9,331 nucleotides of DNA from Pseudomonadales bacterium (GCA_029244465.1 JAQWQN010000235.1:1-9331); one strand, 5' to 3'; shown: positions 1-6,956, numbered from the stretch's first letter. Translations and numbers: made by a program. Notes: generated by a model not told the origin, from the letters alone.

Positions 1-455
1 TTTATTGAGCCGCGTGCGCGTGAGGCGCTGGATGAAATATTGATGATGCTGCCAGTCTCCATGTTTTCCGCTGCAACCTGCGTCGCGATGAATACTGCTT
101 TCAGATTGAGATCCATCTGCGCATCCCACCGATCTTCTGCCGTTTTGGTAAGGTAACGTGGGGTTGCATCAGGCAGTCCACCGGCATTGTTTACCCATAT
201 ATCGATTGGTCGGTCGGCTGCAGCAGCAACCCTCTGAAGCTGATCTGTGTTGGTGACATCGGCAACGACGGCGGTTGCCTGCCTGCCGATGGCATGAATG
301 GCTGCTGCGACCTCCTCCAAGTCAGATAGGGTCCGCGCACTCACGATCACATCCGCGCCGGCGTTCGCGAGTTGCAATGCGATACCGCGGCCAATGCCTT
401 TTCCTGCGCCGGTGACCACGGCGAGACGGTTGCTCAGATCGAATGGATTGCTCAT
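1..455 (-). CDS. Classical SDR oxidoreductase, 3' end cut by window edge
   Basis: This is the N-terminal 151 residues of a short-chain dehydrogenase/reductase, read on the minus strand from ATG at 455; the C-terminal part lies outside the window. Seen in the sequence: the Rossmann glycine motif TGAGKGIG (residues 15-22), the acidic DV after beta-4 (about 66-67), the structural NNAGG motif (89-93), and the strand leading to the catalytic serine, INISSSAS (138-145). The YxxxK pair would lie just beyond the cut. SDRs of this class interconvert alcohols and ketones with NAD(P)(H) in the cytoplasm. The arginine after beta-2 (SART, 39-42) may favour NADP(H), which is inference. No clear Shine-Dalgarno precedes the ATG; a TTG lies five codons upstream in frame. 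It is divergent from the amidohydrolase gene, 85 bp away. The exact substrate is unknown. Confidence 0.9.
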   Translation of the reverse strand, partial: MSNPFDLSNRLAVVTGAGKGIGRGIALQLANAGADVIVSARTLSDLEEVAAAIHAIGRQATAVVADVTNTDQLQRVAAAADRPIDIWVNNAGGLPDATPRYLTKTAEDRWDAQMDLNLKAVFIATQVAAENMETGSIINISSSASRARGSI

Positions 456-540
456 ATTGATGCTCAAATTATTTCGTTCTGATTATGGCGCGTGGTCTCG
501 GCCAAGGAAAAGAGTTAAGTTACGCATCCGAATAGTTTGA
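456..540. promoter_or_regulatory. Divergent intergenic region between SDR and amidohydrolase genes
   Basis: These 85 bp must hold the start signals for both flanking genes unless transcripts enter from outside. On the minus strand CATAAT (482-487) is one base from the sigma-70 -10 consensus, but I see no good -35 at standard spacing. On the plus strand I see no convincing promoter; the AAGGAAAAGAG stretch (504-514) resembles a Shine-Dalgarno but is too far from the start at 541 to serve it. No clear operator palindrome is visible. Confidence 0.3.
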
Positions 541-1740
541 GTGAGTGAAGCCATGGCGTATGCACCTAATGATCGTCCCTACTATGATGCGGATAGCCAC
601 GTTATGGAGTTACCCGATTTTGTCACTTCTTATGCTGATCCTAACGTTCGGGATGATATCCCCGAAGTCAGCTATAGCGCGTCGATTGTCACGGATGAAG
701 AAGTTGCCGTAATTATGGAACAGGGCGGCAAGCACAGTGATGAGCACGTTGCTGCGCAGCTGGCAATGGGCGACGAGTTGATTGCGAAAAGCAAAGAGAT
801 CCAAGCACTTGGTGCATTTAATAGTGCGGACCGAACGCAAGCGATGAACTTGCTAGGTTTTAAAAAGCAGTTGGTGTTTGCCACACATAGTCTTGTCACC
901 GCGTTTCACCCGAGCTCAAAGACGGATCCGAAAATTCGATACGGCGCCGCTCGCGGCCACAACCGCCACATGTCTGAATTTTGCCAGACGGATGATCGGC
1001 TCATGGGGGTGGGTGCAGTCGCTTTGGATGACCCGGCGCTTGCGATCAAAGAGGTAGAGTGGTGTATCAAGCAAGGCTTAGAAGCGATATGGATTCCGCA
1101 TCGATCGCCTATTGAGCGTGCACCTGGACATGTAGATTTTGATCCGGTCTGGGCGCGCCTGGCCGAAGCGGGTGTGCCCTTTGTTTTGCATGTGGGTGGC
1201 GCGCCGTTACAAGTGCACAAATCATGGGGTAACAATGGTCGCAAAGCCTCCAAAGATTGGTTGGGTGGTGGTGAGAATGTGCGTACGAAAGATGCTGCCG
1301 TCCTGCATCAAGCGCCAGAAATGTTCCTGAGCATGATGGTCATTGACGGGGTCTTCCATAGACACCCGGGTCTCAACGGTGCAGCGGTTGAACTGGGAGC
1401 CGGATGGGTGCCCGGCATGCTTCGGCGTCTTGACGATGTTTGTAGAATCTTTGCTCGCAATGATGAATCCGTTCGGTTTGACCGAACCCCGACAGAACAG
1501 CTCTCGCAACAAATGGGCTTTACGCCGATGCCAAACGAAGACGTCGGCCGCATGATCGACGAATCAAACGAAGATTTGTATCTCTTCTCCAGCGACTATC
1601 CGCACATTGAAGGCACGAAGGATCCGATTGGCCGCTTTGAGCGGACCCTCGAAGCAACAGACGAAGCTAGCAAGACGAAGTTCTACAGTGAGAACTTCCT
1701 GCGTCTTTGGCCTGAAGCGCGAGTGGAGGCGGCGGCGTAG
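541..1740 (+). CDS. Amidohydrolase-2 / ACMSD-like metal-dependent hydrolase or decarboxylase
   Basis: A 399-residue TIM-barrel metalloenzyme of the amidohydrolase_2 (ACMSD-related) family. Seen: N-terminal metal motif DADSH (16-20), barrel strand VPFVLHVGG with candidate metal ligand H217, the helix VFHRHPGLNG followed by VELGAGWVP (E284), the late motif FSSDYPHIEG with the conserved Asp D352, and the family-like C-terminus FYSENFLRLW. Family members use a bound divalent metal for C-C bond hydrolysis or non-oxidative decarboxylation of aromatic or alicyclic acids, and the length is normal for the roughly 400-residue members. Translation may begin at GTG 541 or at ATG 553 (residue 5); neither has a strong Shine-Dalgarno and the conserved domain starts after both. 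The gene ends 17 bp from the convergent PRISE-like gene. The neighbouring oxidoreductases suggest it acts on an oxidised ring intermediate, but hydrolase versus decarboxylase cannot be decided. Confidence 0.88.
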   Translation: MSEAMAYAPNDRPYYDADSHVMELPDFVTSYADPNVRDDIPEVSYSASIVTDEEVAVIMEQGGKHSDEHVAAQLAMGDELIAKSKEIQALGAFNSADRTQAMNLLGFKKQLVFATHSLVTAFHPSSKTDPKIRYGAARGHNRHMSEFCQTDDRLMGVGAVALDDPALAIKEVEWCIKQGLEAIWIPHRSPIERAPGHVDFDPVWARLAEAGVPFVLHVGGAPLQVHKSWGNNGRKASKDWLGGGENVRTKDAAVLHQAPEMFLSMMVIDGVFHRHPGLNGAAVELGAGWVPGMLRRLDDVCRIFARNDESVRFDRTPTEQLSQQMGFTPMPNEDVGRMIDESNEDLYLFSSDYPHIEGTKDPIGRFERTLEATDEASKTKFYSENFLRLWPEARVEAAA

Positions 1741-1757
1741 CGATCGCGTCGGATTTG

Positions 1758-2837
1758 TTAGAACGTTGGGATGATCTTGCGACTCTGCAGATCTCCCAAC
1801 CAATGACAGAAGCTAATCTCGCTGTCGTAAGTCTGGGTAAAGCCAGCTTGCTTTATCTTGATTGTGCTGACGTAAGTCGGTGGCGGCGGGCTGGTCGAGC
1901 CGTAGCCTAGGCACAGGTTTGCGTAGTGGTGAGACTCGCCGACAATTTCTTTCAACGTAGTCCGTTTGAGATCGTACTTGCGCACAATCTCAGCCCAAAC
2001 GCCTTCTTTTTCTTCCATGTAGTTCGCCATGTCGGTTGGTTCGTCAGGACCCATCACGACCCCTAGCGTCTTAGCTATCGCGGGCCACATGTCTCGCCAG
2101 AGAAATACTTCACCGTTGGTTAAGTTATAGGTCTGCCCGTGAGAGACTTTGTTATCGGCGGCCCACAAGCAAGCGTCTCCGACGAGGCGCGTGTCTGCGG
2201 CTTCCCAGACCCAATCTGCGCCGCCTGGATAGCTGAAGGACTCCCCGGCTTCATGCCGGAGTGCTGCATATGCCCCGATCACAGGTGGCAAATTCATAAC
2301 GACGCCGTGATTCGGTCCAACGATGAGCTGCGGTCTGAATCGGGTGACTGCGAAATGAGCAGAAGCGGATTTGTCGCGCAGATAGTCTTCTTGTTGCCAG
2401 TAGAAATTGGGGTGGTCGACTCTCGTCTGAGATTCACGAGCAGGCACCCGCATAGGTTTTACAGAGCCGCCGTAGGCCTTGGTGCCTTGTAGCAACGTGA
2501 CGTGCTCGAGGTTGTTGTGCTCGACAAGCGGTTCCATGAGATTACGCAGCATCTGATCGTTCGTCTTGATTTGCAGTGGGTCAGACCACCCAGCGACCAA
2601 ACCGGGCAATTCAAACACGGCGGTATAAACGACATGGGTGATATCGCTGCGAGAGGAAGCGAAGACTTGGCAAGCTGCTCGGTCCGTCAGATCCAGAGAG
2701 ACATGGTTAAAGGAGCCGTGGATGAGTTCAGGAAACCGGCGCGAAGCCGCGATGACGTCCCAGCCTGCTGCAATGAATGAGTTGGCCGCAGCCGTGCCTA
2801 CAAGACCACTTGCGCCGACCACCAATACTGTTGTCAT
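1758..2837 (-). CDS. PRISE-like extended SDR (NADPH-dependent enone 1,4-reductase)
   Basis: A 359-residue extended SDR. Seen: Rossmann motif VVGASGLVG (6-14); SRR after beta-2 (32-34), typical of NADPH binding; THVVYTAVF (67-75), which matches the THxFYVTW region of progesterone 5-beta-reductase/iridoid synthase-like enzymes; LLQGTKAYGG with K120 where that family has its catalytic Lys; NFYWQQED (144-151), matching the signature NFYYxxED with Y146 as the likely catalytic Tyr and W147 replacing the second Tyr; and a C-terminal NLTNGEVFLWRDMWP block (238-252) like the plant NCSNGDVFKWKHFW region. Known: these enzymes reduce the C=C of enones and enals with NADPH. The bacterial substrate is unknown. 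Start ATG 2837 is fixed by GGAGGT (2843-2848) five bases upstream. The gene is divergent from the MFS gene and convergent with the amidohydrolase gene. Confidence 0.85.
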   Translation of the reverse strand: MTTVLVVGASGLVGTAAANSFIAAGWDVIAASRRFPELIHGSFNHVSLDLTDRAACQVFASSRSDITHVVYTAVFELPGLVAGWSDPLQIKTNDQMLRNLMEPLVEHNNLEHVTLLQGTKAYGGSVKPMRVPARESQTRVDHPNFYWQQEDYLRDKSASAHFAVTRFRPQLIVGPNHGVVMNLPPVIGAYAALRHEAGESFSYPGGADWVWEAADTRLVGDACLWAADNKVSHGQTYNLTNGEVFLWRDMWPAIAKTLGVVMGPDEPTDMANYMEEKEGVWAEIVRKYDLKRTTLKEIVGESHHYANLCLGYGSTSPPPPTYVSTIKIKQAGFTQTYDSEISFCHWLGDLQSRKIIPTF

Positions 2838-2924
2838 AGAGTACCTCCGTGATACGAGACTATACCTGAAGGTTTTTTTAGTGTGACATAGTCCCTGTGA
2901 TGTAAACGCAAGTATCTAGCAACA
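2838..2924. promoter_or_regulatory. Divergent promoter region, PRISE-like gene / MFS gene
   Basis: An 87-bp region between two divergent starts. On the minus strand a sigma-70-like promoter is readable: GTCACA (2882-2887) as -35, a 17-bp spacer, TATAGT (2859-2864) as -10, then Shine-Dalgarno GGAGGT (2843-2848). Both boxes are imperfect (4/6 and 5/6). For the MFS gene no Shine-Dalgarno is seen before ATG 2925; an in-frame stop at 2898-2900 and the absence of other start codons make that ATG the first usable start. A run of seven T residues (2873-2879) lies in the middle. Confidence 0.4.
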
Positions 2925-4079
2925 ATGTTGGTTTCCTTCCTACCGGCCATTTTCCTGGGGTCGGCCTCATTTGCCTTCTTAAACTTCGGATTGCCAATCT
3001 ATGCGGATGAGATTGGCTTGGATGCGGTGATGATTGGCGGCACGTACGCCACTTTTATGGGAACAATTGTAGTGGTTAGACCACTGATTGGCATTGGTTT
3101 GGATCGGATGGGAAGACGCTGGTTTTTCGTGCTTGCTTTCGCATTCTACGTCGCTGCGATGGCGGTGTTCGCGCAAACAGAAGGGGTGACCGGGTTGTAT
3201 GTCGCCCGCTTCTTGCAAGGGCTCGGTGCCTCTTTCATGTGGGTCACCGCGCGCACGATGGTTGCGGATTTGAACGACGACACCACCCGCGGCGTTGCAA
3301 TGGGACGCCTGACCACGACGTCGGTACGCGGCAGCCTGATTGGTGCCTTCTACGGATTTACGCTGCTTGGATTCATGCCCTTGCAGGACGCCTGGCCTAT
3401 CGCGTTTGCTGGCTACGCCGTGCTCAGTGCTGTGGCATTGTTATGGTCTCTTTGCCGGGTTGGTGAAACCCGTGAAGCTGCTCCCTCAGTCAATGTGGAA
3501 TGGACTTTGACACCGGCACTGCGACGAGTGTTCATACTTGTGTTTTTGACAGGTTTTGCCTCTGCACTGATAGAGCCTATTTATCTGCTTTATCTTAAAA
3601 ACAAATTTGATTTGCCTATGTTGGTGCTCGCTTGGGTATTCTTCCCCTCCGGTATTGTCTTTGCGATTTTGCCTCGTTACGCAGGCGAGTGGTCGGATCG
3701 TCTCGGCCGCGGTCGCGTTATTGCGGTTGGGATTGCCTTTGCAGCGGCCGTATCGATCGCCTTGCCGTTCTGGCCGAGCGTCGTGCTGGTTGGCACTTCC
3801 TATATATTGTTTTCCGTCGGCTGGGCGATGGCGAGTCCTGCCGTGAGTGCGTTGGTTGCGGATCTAGCGCCGGACGCTGCAAGGGGGCGGATCATCGGTT
3901 TCCAGGAAGGCGCAGCTGGCGCCGGCGCCGCCCTTGGACCACTGGTTGGAGGTGTCCTATATGAGTATGTTGCACCCACGGCGGCGTTTGTGCTGAACGG
4001 TGGTATCTTGTTCGGCGCAGCGCTGCTGGCATGGTTCTGGTTCGCTGGCGCCCCTAATCGTTCGGCTCGTAGAACATAG
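2925..4079 (+). CDS. Major facilitator superfamily (MFS) transporter
   Basis: A 384-residue polytopic inner-membrane protein with about 12 predicted helices in two halves (roughly 2-24, 33-56, 66-84, 88-110, 130-150, 155-176, then 201-224, 230-250, 264-282, 285-310, 325-348, 352-374). Seen: the MFS motif A GIGLDRMGRR between helices 2 and 3 (56-65), its pseudo-repeat GEWSDRLGRGR between helices 8 and 9 (254-264), the motif-B-like ARFLQGLGASF in helix 4 (94-104), and the glycine-rich GAGAALGPLVGG in helix 11 (332-343). MFS carriers move small molecules by proton symport or antiport. Placement beside catabolic oxidoreductases suggests uptake of the pathway substrate or export of an intermediate, but direction and substrate are not determined. 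The ATG at 2925 lacks a recognisable ribosome binding site. The last 26 bp overlap, on the opposite strand, the 3' end of the downstream SDR gene. Confidence 0.92.
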   Translation: MLVSFLPAIFLGSASFAFLNFGLPIYADEIGLDAVMIGGTYATFMGTIVVVRPLIGIGLDRMGRRWFFVLAFAFYVAAMAVFAQTEGVTGLYVARFLQGLGASFMWVTARTMVADLNDDTTRGVAMGRLTTTSVRGSLIGAFYGFTLLGFMPLQDAWPIAFAGYAVLSAVALLWSLCRVGETREAAPSVNVEWTLTPALRRVFILVFLTGFASALIEPIYLLYLKNKFDLPMLVLAWVFFPSGIVFAILPRYAGEWSDRLGRGRVIAVGIAFAAAVSIALPFWPSVVLVGTSYILFSVGWAMASPAVSALVADLAPDAARGRIIGFQEGAAGAGAALGPLVGGVLYEYVAPTAAFVLNGGILFGAALLAWFWFAGAPNRSARRT

Positions 4080-4857
4080 CGGTTCTGCCCGCATCGACCA
4101 CCAGATCGTGGCAGTTTACAAAGCGGCCAGCGTCACTGGAGAGGTAAAGGGCCGCTTCCGCAATATCAGAAGCGAGGCCTGTTTGCTTAAGCGGTACGGC
4201 TTTGGCGAGATTGCTTTCGAGCTTTGCCATCTTCCGTGCGTTTTCTTCATCCGTCAGGGTATTCGCTCTGCCTGAACCGCCGTAAAAAATAGGCGTCGCG
4301 ATCGCCCCGGGGGAAATACAGTTCACCCGAATGTTGTGCGGTGCGAGCTCAATACCAGCAATCTTGGTGAAATGCGTGACGCCAGCTTTTAACGACGAGT
4401 AGAGGATGTCGCCCTGACGATAACGGAGAGCGGCTACGCTTGAGTTGTTGATGATGACACCACCACCACTGGCCTTCATGGGTTCGATGGCATAGCGAGT
4501 GCCGAGAATTGCGCTGGAAAGTAACAGTTTCATGCCGTAGTCGATGTGCTCCTGGCTGAGCTTATCGATCGGTGCGCCAACCGGTCCACCGGCATTGTTA
4601 AAGAGTATATCGAGGCGGCCGAAGGTCTCATTGGCAGCCGCGACCGTCGCGGCGATATCGGCTTCCTGAGTTACATCACACTTGAGATAAATCGCTCGAT
4701 CGCCGAGGGCGTCGGCCAAAGCCTGCCCTTTTTCTTCGGAACGACCCGCGATTACCACCTGAGCGCCTTCAGCAATGAAAAGCTCTGCTGTTGCGGCACC
4801 AATACCGCTGGTTCCACCGGTAATCAGCGCCACTTTGCCTGCTAGTCGGTCTGTCAT
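4054..4857 (-). CDS. Classical SDR oxidoreductase with intact catalytic tetrad
   Basis: A complete 267-residue classical short-chain dehydrogenase. Seen: TGGTSGIG coenzyme motif (13-20), AGRS after beta-2 (37-40), CDVT (60-63), NNAGG (87-91), the serine strand VIINNSS (134-140) with S140 thirteen residues before Y153, and the active site YSSLK giving Y153 and K157; then NCISPGAIATP (179-189), usual for the family, and the C-terminal VVDAG (253-257). The length is typical. Start ATG 4857 is chosen because AAGGAA (4862-4867) sits just upstream and the conserved domain begins at residue 6; the frame stays open to 5109, but that extra 84-residue Arg-rich stretch looks non-coding. It probably oxidises or reduces a hydroxyl/keto group in the local pathway with NAD(P)(H). 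It is convergent with and overlaps the MFS gene by 26 bp. Confidence 0.93.
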   Translation of the reverse strand: MTDRLAGKVALITGGTSGIGAATAELFIAEGAQVVIAGRSEEKGQALADALGDRAIYLKCDVTQEADIAATVAAANETFGRLDILFNNAGGPVGAPIDKLSQEHIDYGMKLLLSSAILGTRYAIEPMKASGGGVIINNSSVAALRYRQGDILYSSLKAGVTHFTKIAGIELAPHNIRVNCISPGAIATPIFYGGSGRANTLTDEENARKMAKLESNLAKAVPLKQTGLASDIAEAALYLSSDAGRFVNCHDLVVDAGRTAMFYEPND

Positions 4858-4861
4858 ACGT

Positions 4862-4867
4862 TTCCTT
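4862..4867 (-). promoter_or_regulatory. Shine-Dalgarno that decides the SDR start at 4857
   Basis: AAGGAA on the minus strand lies four bases upstream of the ATG at 4857, or six if the core is taken as AAGG. It supports this start over the upstream in-frame start at 5109, whose extension has no SDR-like sequence. Confidence 0.65.
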
Positions 4868-4993
4868 GCATACTGTTGCTTGCAGAGCCTGTAGCGTATG
4901 ACATTTCGACGTATTCTAGAACCGTTGTGGTACGCGACCGGTGTTCGACGGAGTCGATCCATTCGCCGCAGCACTCTGCTTGCAGGCCACGCC

Positions 4994-5006
4994 ACAACGC
5001 TCAGGC
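4994..5006 (+). repeat. Direct repeat copy 1 (ACAACGCTCAGGC)
   Basis: A 13-base identical match to 5106-5118, 112 bp apart. Similarity extends imperfectly upstream (GGCCACGCC here, GGCCTGCCTA in copy 2). Its function is unknown; it may be a paired protein-binding site, a decayed duplication, or chance. Confidence 0.5.
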
Positions 5007-5105
5007 GAGGCCGACCTGGCCGTCGCTCGGTCTCTATCACCGCTGGCGGAGGAAGCACTGAGACGCTGACAAGGCCAAATTCGTTAAGGAAGCATGGCCT
5101 GCCTA

Positions 5106-5118
5106 ACAACGCTCAGGC
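5106..5118 (+). repeat. Direct repeat copy 2 (ACAACGCTCAGGC)
   Basis: The second copy of the 13-base repeat at 4994-5006. Its 3' half runs into the left arm of the hairpin at 5113-5147, whereas copy 1 has no equivalent 3' inverted partner. Confidence 0.5.
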
Positions 5119-5147
5119 TCAGCATGATGCTTTAAGCCGCAGCCTGA
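5113..5147 (+). other. Nested inverted repeat / potential hairpin
   Basis: A perfect 7-bp inverted repeat, TCAGGCT (5113-5119) and AGCCTGA (5141-5147), encloses a smaller one, AGCAT-g-ATGCT (5121-5131). No T-tract follows, so it does not look like an intrinsic terminator. It lies about 60 bp before the CoA-transferase start and could form in its leader RNA or serve as an operator. Confidence 0.4.
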
Positions 5148-5192
5148 CGTAGTCATTGTCCCTCAAGTTCAGTACCCTGCCCTCATCGATTG

Positions 5193-5202
5193 AGGAGGGA
5201 GG
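5193..5202 (+). promoter_or_regulatory. Strong Shine-Dalgarno of the CoA-transferase gene
   Basis: The purine tract AGGAGGGAGG contains GGAGG (5198-5202) six bases before ATG 5209 and fixes the start. It partly overlaps the small palindrome CCTCA-TCGAT-TGAGG (5181-5195), which in RNA could pair and hide the left part of the tract. Confidence 0.8.
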
Positions 5203-5208
5203 TGCTCG

Positions 5209-6507
5209 ATGGAGCCCCTGACCGGTATTAAAGTTCTGGAACTCGCCATCGCCGTACAAGGGCCTGCGGCAGGCCTGTATCTGCGAGATATGGGTGCCGA
5301 CGTGATCAAAGTAGAACCACCCGTTGGCGATGCAAGTCGCTACGGTCGCAACAAAAACAACACCTTACCGGAAGGTACGTTGGGGGCTCAATTCGTCGCT
5401 GTGAATCGCGGAAAACGCTCTGTGTGCCTGGATCTATCGACGCAAGAGGGTATGCGTGCGATGCACGCGTTGTTGCGGGATGCCGATGTCTTCTTCACCA
5501 ACTATCGAGCGCCTGCTCTAGTGAAACTGGGTCTTGACTACGACACCCTTCATTTAGCTTATCCGGACCTGGTGTACGGATCCGTGAACGGTTTTGGCCC
5601 GGTCGGGGAAGATGCGGACAAAGCCATGCTCGATGGCGCGGCGATTGCTCGTGGTGGTTTAGTCTCTATGACCGGTTCATCTGACAGCAAACCGCACGTA
5701 CCTGGAGCGATTGTTGGTGATACCGGTGGGGCAATGCACCTAGCCCTTGGTATCGTGACTGCGCTGTTGGCGCGCGAACGTGGAGCCGGTGGGCAACGCG
5801 TCCAGACAAGCGCACTTGGCACACAATTGTGGCTACAACAATGGGAGCTGACTCACGTCAGTATGACCGAGCATGAGTTGACTCGTGGCGGCAGTCATCA
5901 TCCCAATATCGAAGGCCCTTATGGCGTCTATGAGACGAGTGACGGAGGTGCGATTCTCATTGCAACGAGTATGGATTTGGAGGCTTGGGATGCACTTTGC
6001 TTATTTGCCGATGTGCCAGATCTTGCCATTGATCCGCGATTGCAGATGCCAGGACAACGATTGGGAGAGGGATTGTCAGAGACAGACAGTGACGAGATTC
6101 GGAGCCGTTTGGCGGCAGGCTTTAAAACTAAGACCGCTTTAGAATGGGATGCCTTCCTCCGTAGTCAGCCAGAAGTCATTTGGGAACGTGTCCGGACGTA
6201 CAAAGAGGTTCTGGAAGATCCGCAAAGTATCCAGAACAACTATTTCACACAGGTCGACGTGCCTGGTGTTGGTGCCAAGAAGACCGTCGGCAATCTGGTC
6301 ACACTCAGCGAAACGCCGGGTTCTCCCAAAGGCAATCCGCCTCTACTCGGGGAAGGTAATGCAGAGGTGCTCGGTGCGGCTGGCCTGAGTGAAGAAGAAA
6401 TATTTTCTGTAACCGAGCGCGCGACTAATGTACGGGAAGCGTTGTTTGCGCAGGCGGCTGAAGTGCGAGCCGCGCTGCAAGTTCAGATAGATGAACAGTT
6501 TCGCTAA
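5209..6507 (+). CDS. Class III CoA-transferase (CaiB/BaiF/Frc family)
   Basis: A 432-residue family III CoA-transferase. Seen: the N-terminal GIKVLELAIAVQGPAAGLYL (6-25) and DMGADVIKVEPP (27-38), the CoA-binding region VNRGKRSVCLDLSTQEG (65-81), FFTNYRAPALVKLGLDYDTL (95-114), the active-site segment LDGAAIARGGL with the likely catalytic aspartate D142, IVGDTGGAMHLALGI (168-182), and the C-terminal PLLGEGNAEVLGAAGLSEEEI (378-398). Known: these enzymes transfer CoA between carboxylic acids through aspartyl intermediates, as with carnitine, formyl/oxalate or bile-acid substrates. Here it probably activates an acid made in the surrounding oxidative pathway; the acid is not identifiable. The start ATG follows a strong Shine-Dalgarno. 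The 3' end overlaps the convergent YkvA-like gene by 4 bp. The C-terminal tail after about 400 is Ala/Glu-rich and probably helical. Confidence 0.93.
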   Translation: MEPLTGIKVLELAIAVQGPAAGLYLRDMGADVIKVEPPVGDASRYGRNKNNTLPEGTLGAQFVAVNRGKRSVCLDLSTQEGMRAMHALLRDADVFFTNYRAPALVKLGLDYDTLHLAYPDLVYGSVNGFGPVGEDADKAMLDGAAIARGGLVSMTGSSDSKPHVPGAIVGDTGGAMHLALGIVTALLARERGAGGQRVQTSALGTQLWLQQWELTHVSMTEHELTRGGSHHPNIEGPYGVYETSDGGAILIATSMDLEAWDALCLFADVPDLAIDPRLQMPGQRLGEGLSETDSDEIRSRLAAGFKTKTALEWDAFLRSQPEVIWERVRTYKEVLEDPQSIQNNYFTQVDVPGVGAKKTVGNLVTLSETPGSPKGNPPLLGEGNAEVLGAAGLSEEEIFSVTERATNVREALFAQAAEVRAALQVQIDEQFR

Positions 6508-6956
6508 GTTTGTTTGTTTCCGGGTTCTTGCGCTATATCGACATCAATACGGTCTGCAACGCCTGGCGAGTCGCCAACTTGCCACGCACGGAATGCTGCA
6601 ATCTCTACTTGGACTTGCCCGAAAACATAGCCGATGACGGCGATGTCATCGATCAAGCCCCAACCTAGAATAAAATCCGGAATAACATCTAGCGGCACGA
6701 CGAAGTAGACCACTGCGGCGATGACAGCAACGAGGGTTTTGTTGCTGACCTCGCGATACTCGCCGGCGATCCAGGCGTTGATCAGTGCCAGGGCCGTGCC
6801 TAGGTCGTCCGTTGCCTCTTTGATGCCGTGGCTGCCTTGCGCCGCGAGTTTGTGCGTCGCTTGGGCCAGCAGTTTCTGTAAGCGCAGCGGCGAATCAAGC
6901 AGCTTTTCGGCTTTGGCTTTGAAAGCGTCGTAGCGCAATGGTTTCTGTTCTGTCAT
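6504..6956 (-). CDS. YkvA/DUF1232 family small membrane-associated protein
   Basis: A 150-residue protein carrying the DUF1232 signature YFVVPLDVIPDFILGWGLIDDIAVIGYVFGQV (84-115), which in this family forms one or two hydrophobic helices with conserved PxDxIPD and GxxDD motifs. The hydrophobic core begins at about residue 75; the N-terminal 70 residues are predicted helical and charged, and the C-terminal tail is acidic and polar. The function of YkvA proteins is not established; membrane association is inferred from the hydrophobic stretch. The ATG at 6956 is preceded only by a weak GAAAGA. The gene converges on the CoA-transferase with a 4-bp overlap and is divergent from the SDR-like gene only 48 bp away. 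It has no obvious link to catabolism and may be a bystander. Confidence 0.85.
   Translation of the reverse strand: MTEQKPLRYDAFKAKAEKLLDSPLRLQKLLAQATHKLAAQGSHGIKEATDDLGTALALINAWIAGEYREVSNKTLVAVIAAVVYFVVPLDVIPDFILGWGLIDDIAVIGYVFGQVQVEIAAFRAWQVGDSPGVADRIDVDIAQEPGNKQT

Larger units (their letters stand above)
4858..5208. promoter_or_regulatory. 351-bp divergent intergenic region with repeats and hairpins
   Basis: This is the only non-coding stretch over 300 bp. Frames open here encode low-complexity Arg-rich sequence and I see no gene. For the minus-strand SDR, TAGAAT (4913-4918) could be a -10 box, without a good -35, and AAGGAA (4862-4867) is its Shine-Dalgarno. Short palindromes include TTCTAGAA (4914-4921), TCGAC-GGA-GTCGA (4945-4957) and CCGC-TG-GCGG (5040-5049). 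A 13-bp direct repeat occurs at 4994 and 5106, and a hairpin follows the second copy (5113-5147). No convincing promoter was found for the plus-strand CoA-transferase gene. Confidence 0.45.

Noticed and set aside
298..540. Plus-strand open frame of 80 codons antisense to the first SDR
   Set aside because: It lies mostly over a clear SDR coding sequence on the other strand and its product resembles no family.
906..1253. Minus-strand open frame of 115 codons inside the amidohydrolase gene
   Set aside because: Antisense shadow; Cys/Pro/Arg-rich composition typical of non-coding frames.
1741..1757. Possible bidirectional terminator between the convergent amidohydrolase and PRISE-like genes
   Set aside because: The 17-bp gap contains no stem with a following T-run on either strand.
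2139..2492. Plus-strand open frame of 117 codons inside the PRISE-like gene
   Set aside because: Antisense shadow of a gene with strong family motifs; no Shine-Dalgarno and no domain.
4858..5109. N-terminal extension of 84 codons of the minus-strand SDR, starting at ATG 5109
   Set aside because: The extension is Arg-rich and unlike SDRs, while ATG 4857 has a Shine-Dalgarno and the family's usual N-terminus.
5101..5152. Integron attC-like site: GCCTAAC at 5101-5107 fits the RYYYAAC core and an inverted repeat follows
   Set aside because: The required complementary GTTRRRY core is missing downstream (CGTAGTC stands there instead), GTTAAGG at 5083-5089 fails at the last base, and no integrase or cassette array is present.
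4898..5152. Plus-strand open frame of 84 codons in the intergenic region
   Set aside because: Low-complexity Arg/Ser-rich product, no ribosome binding site and no recognisable domain.
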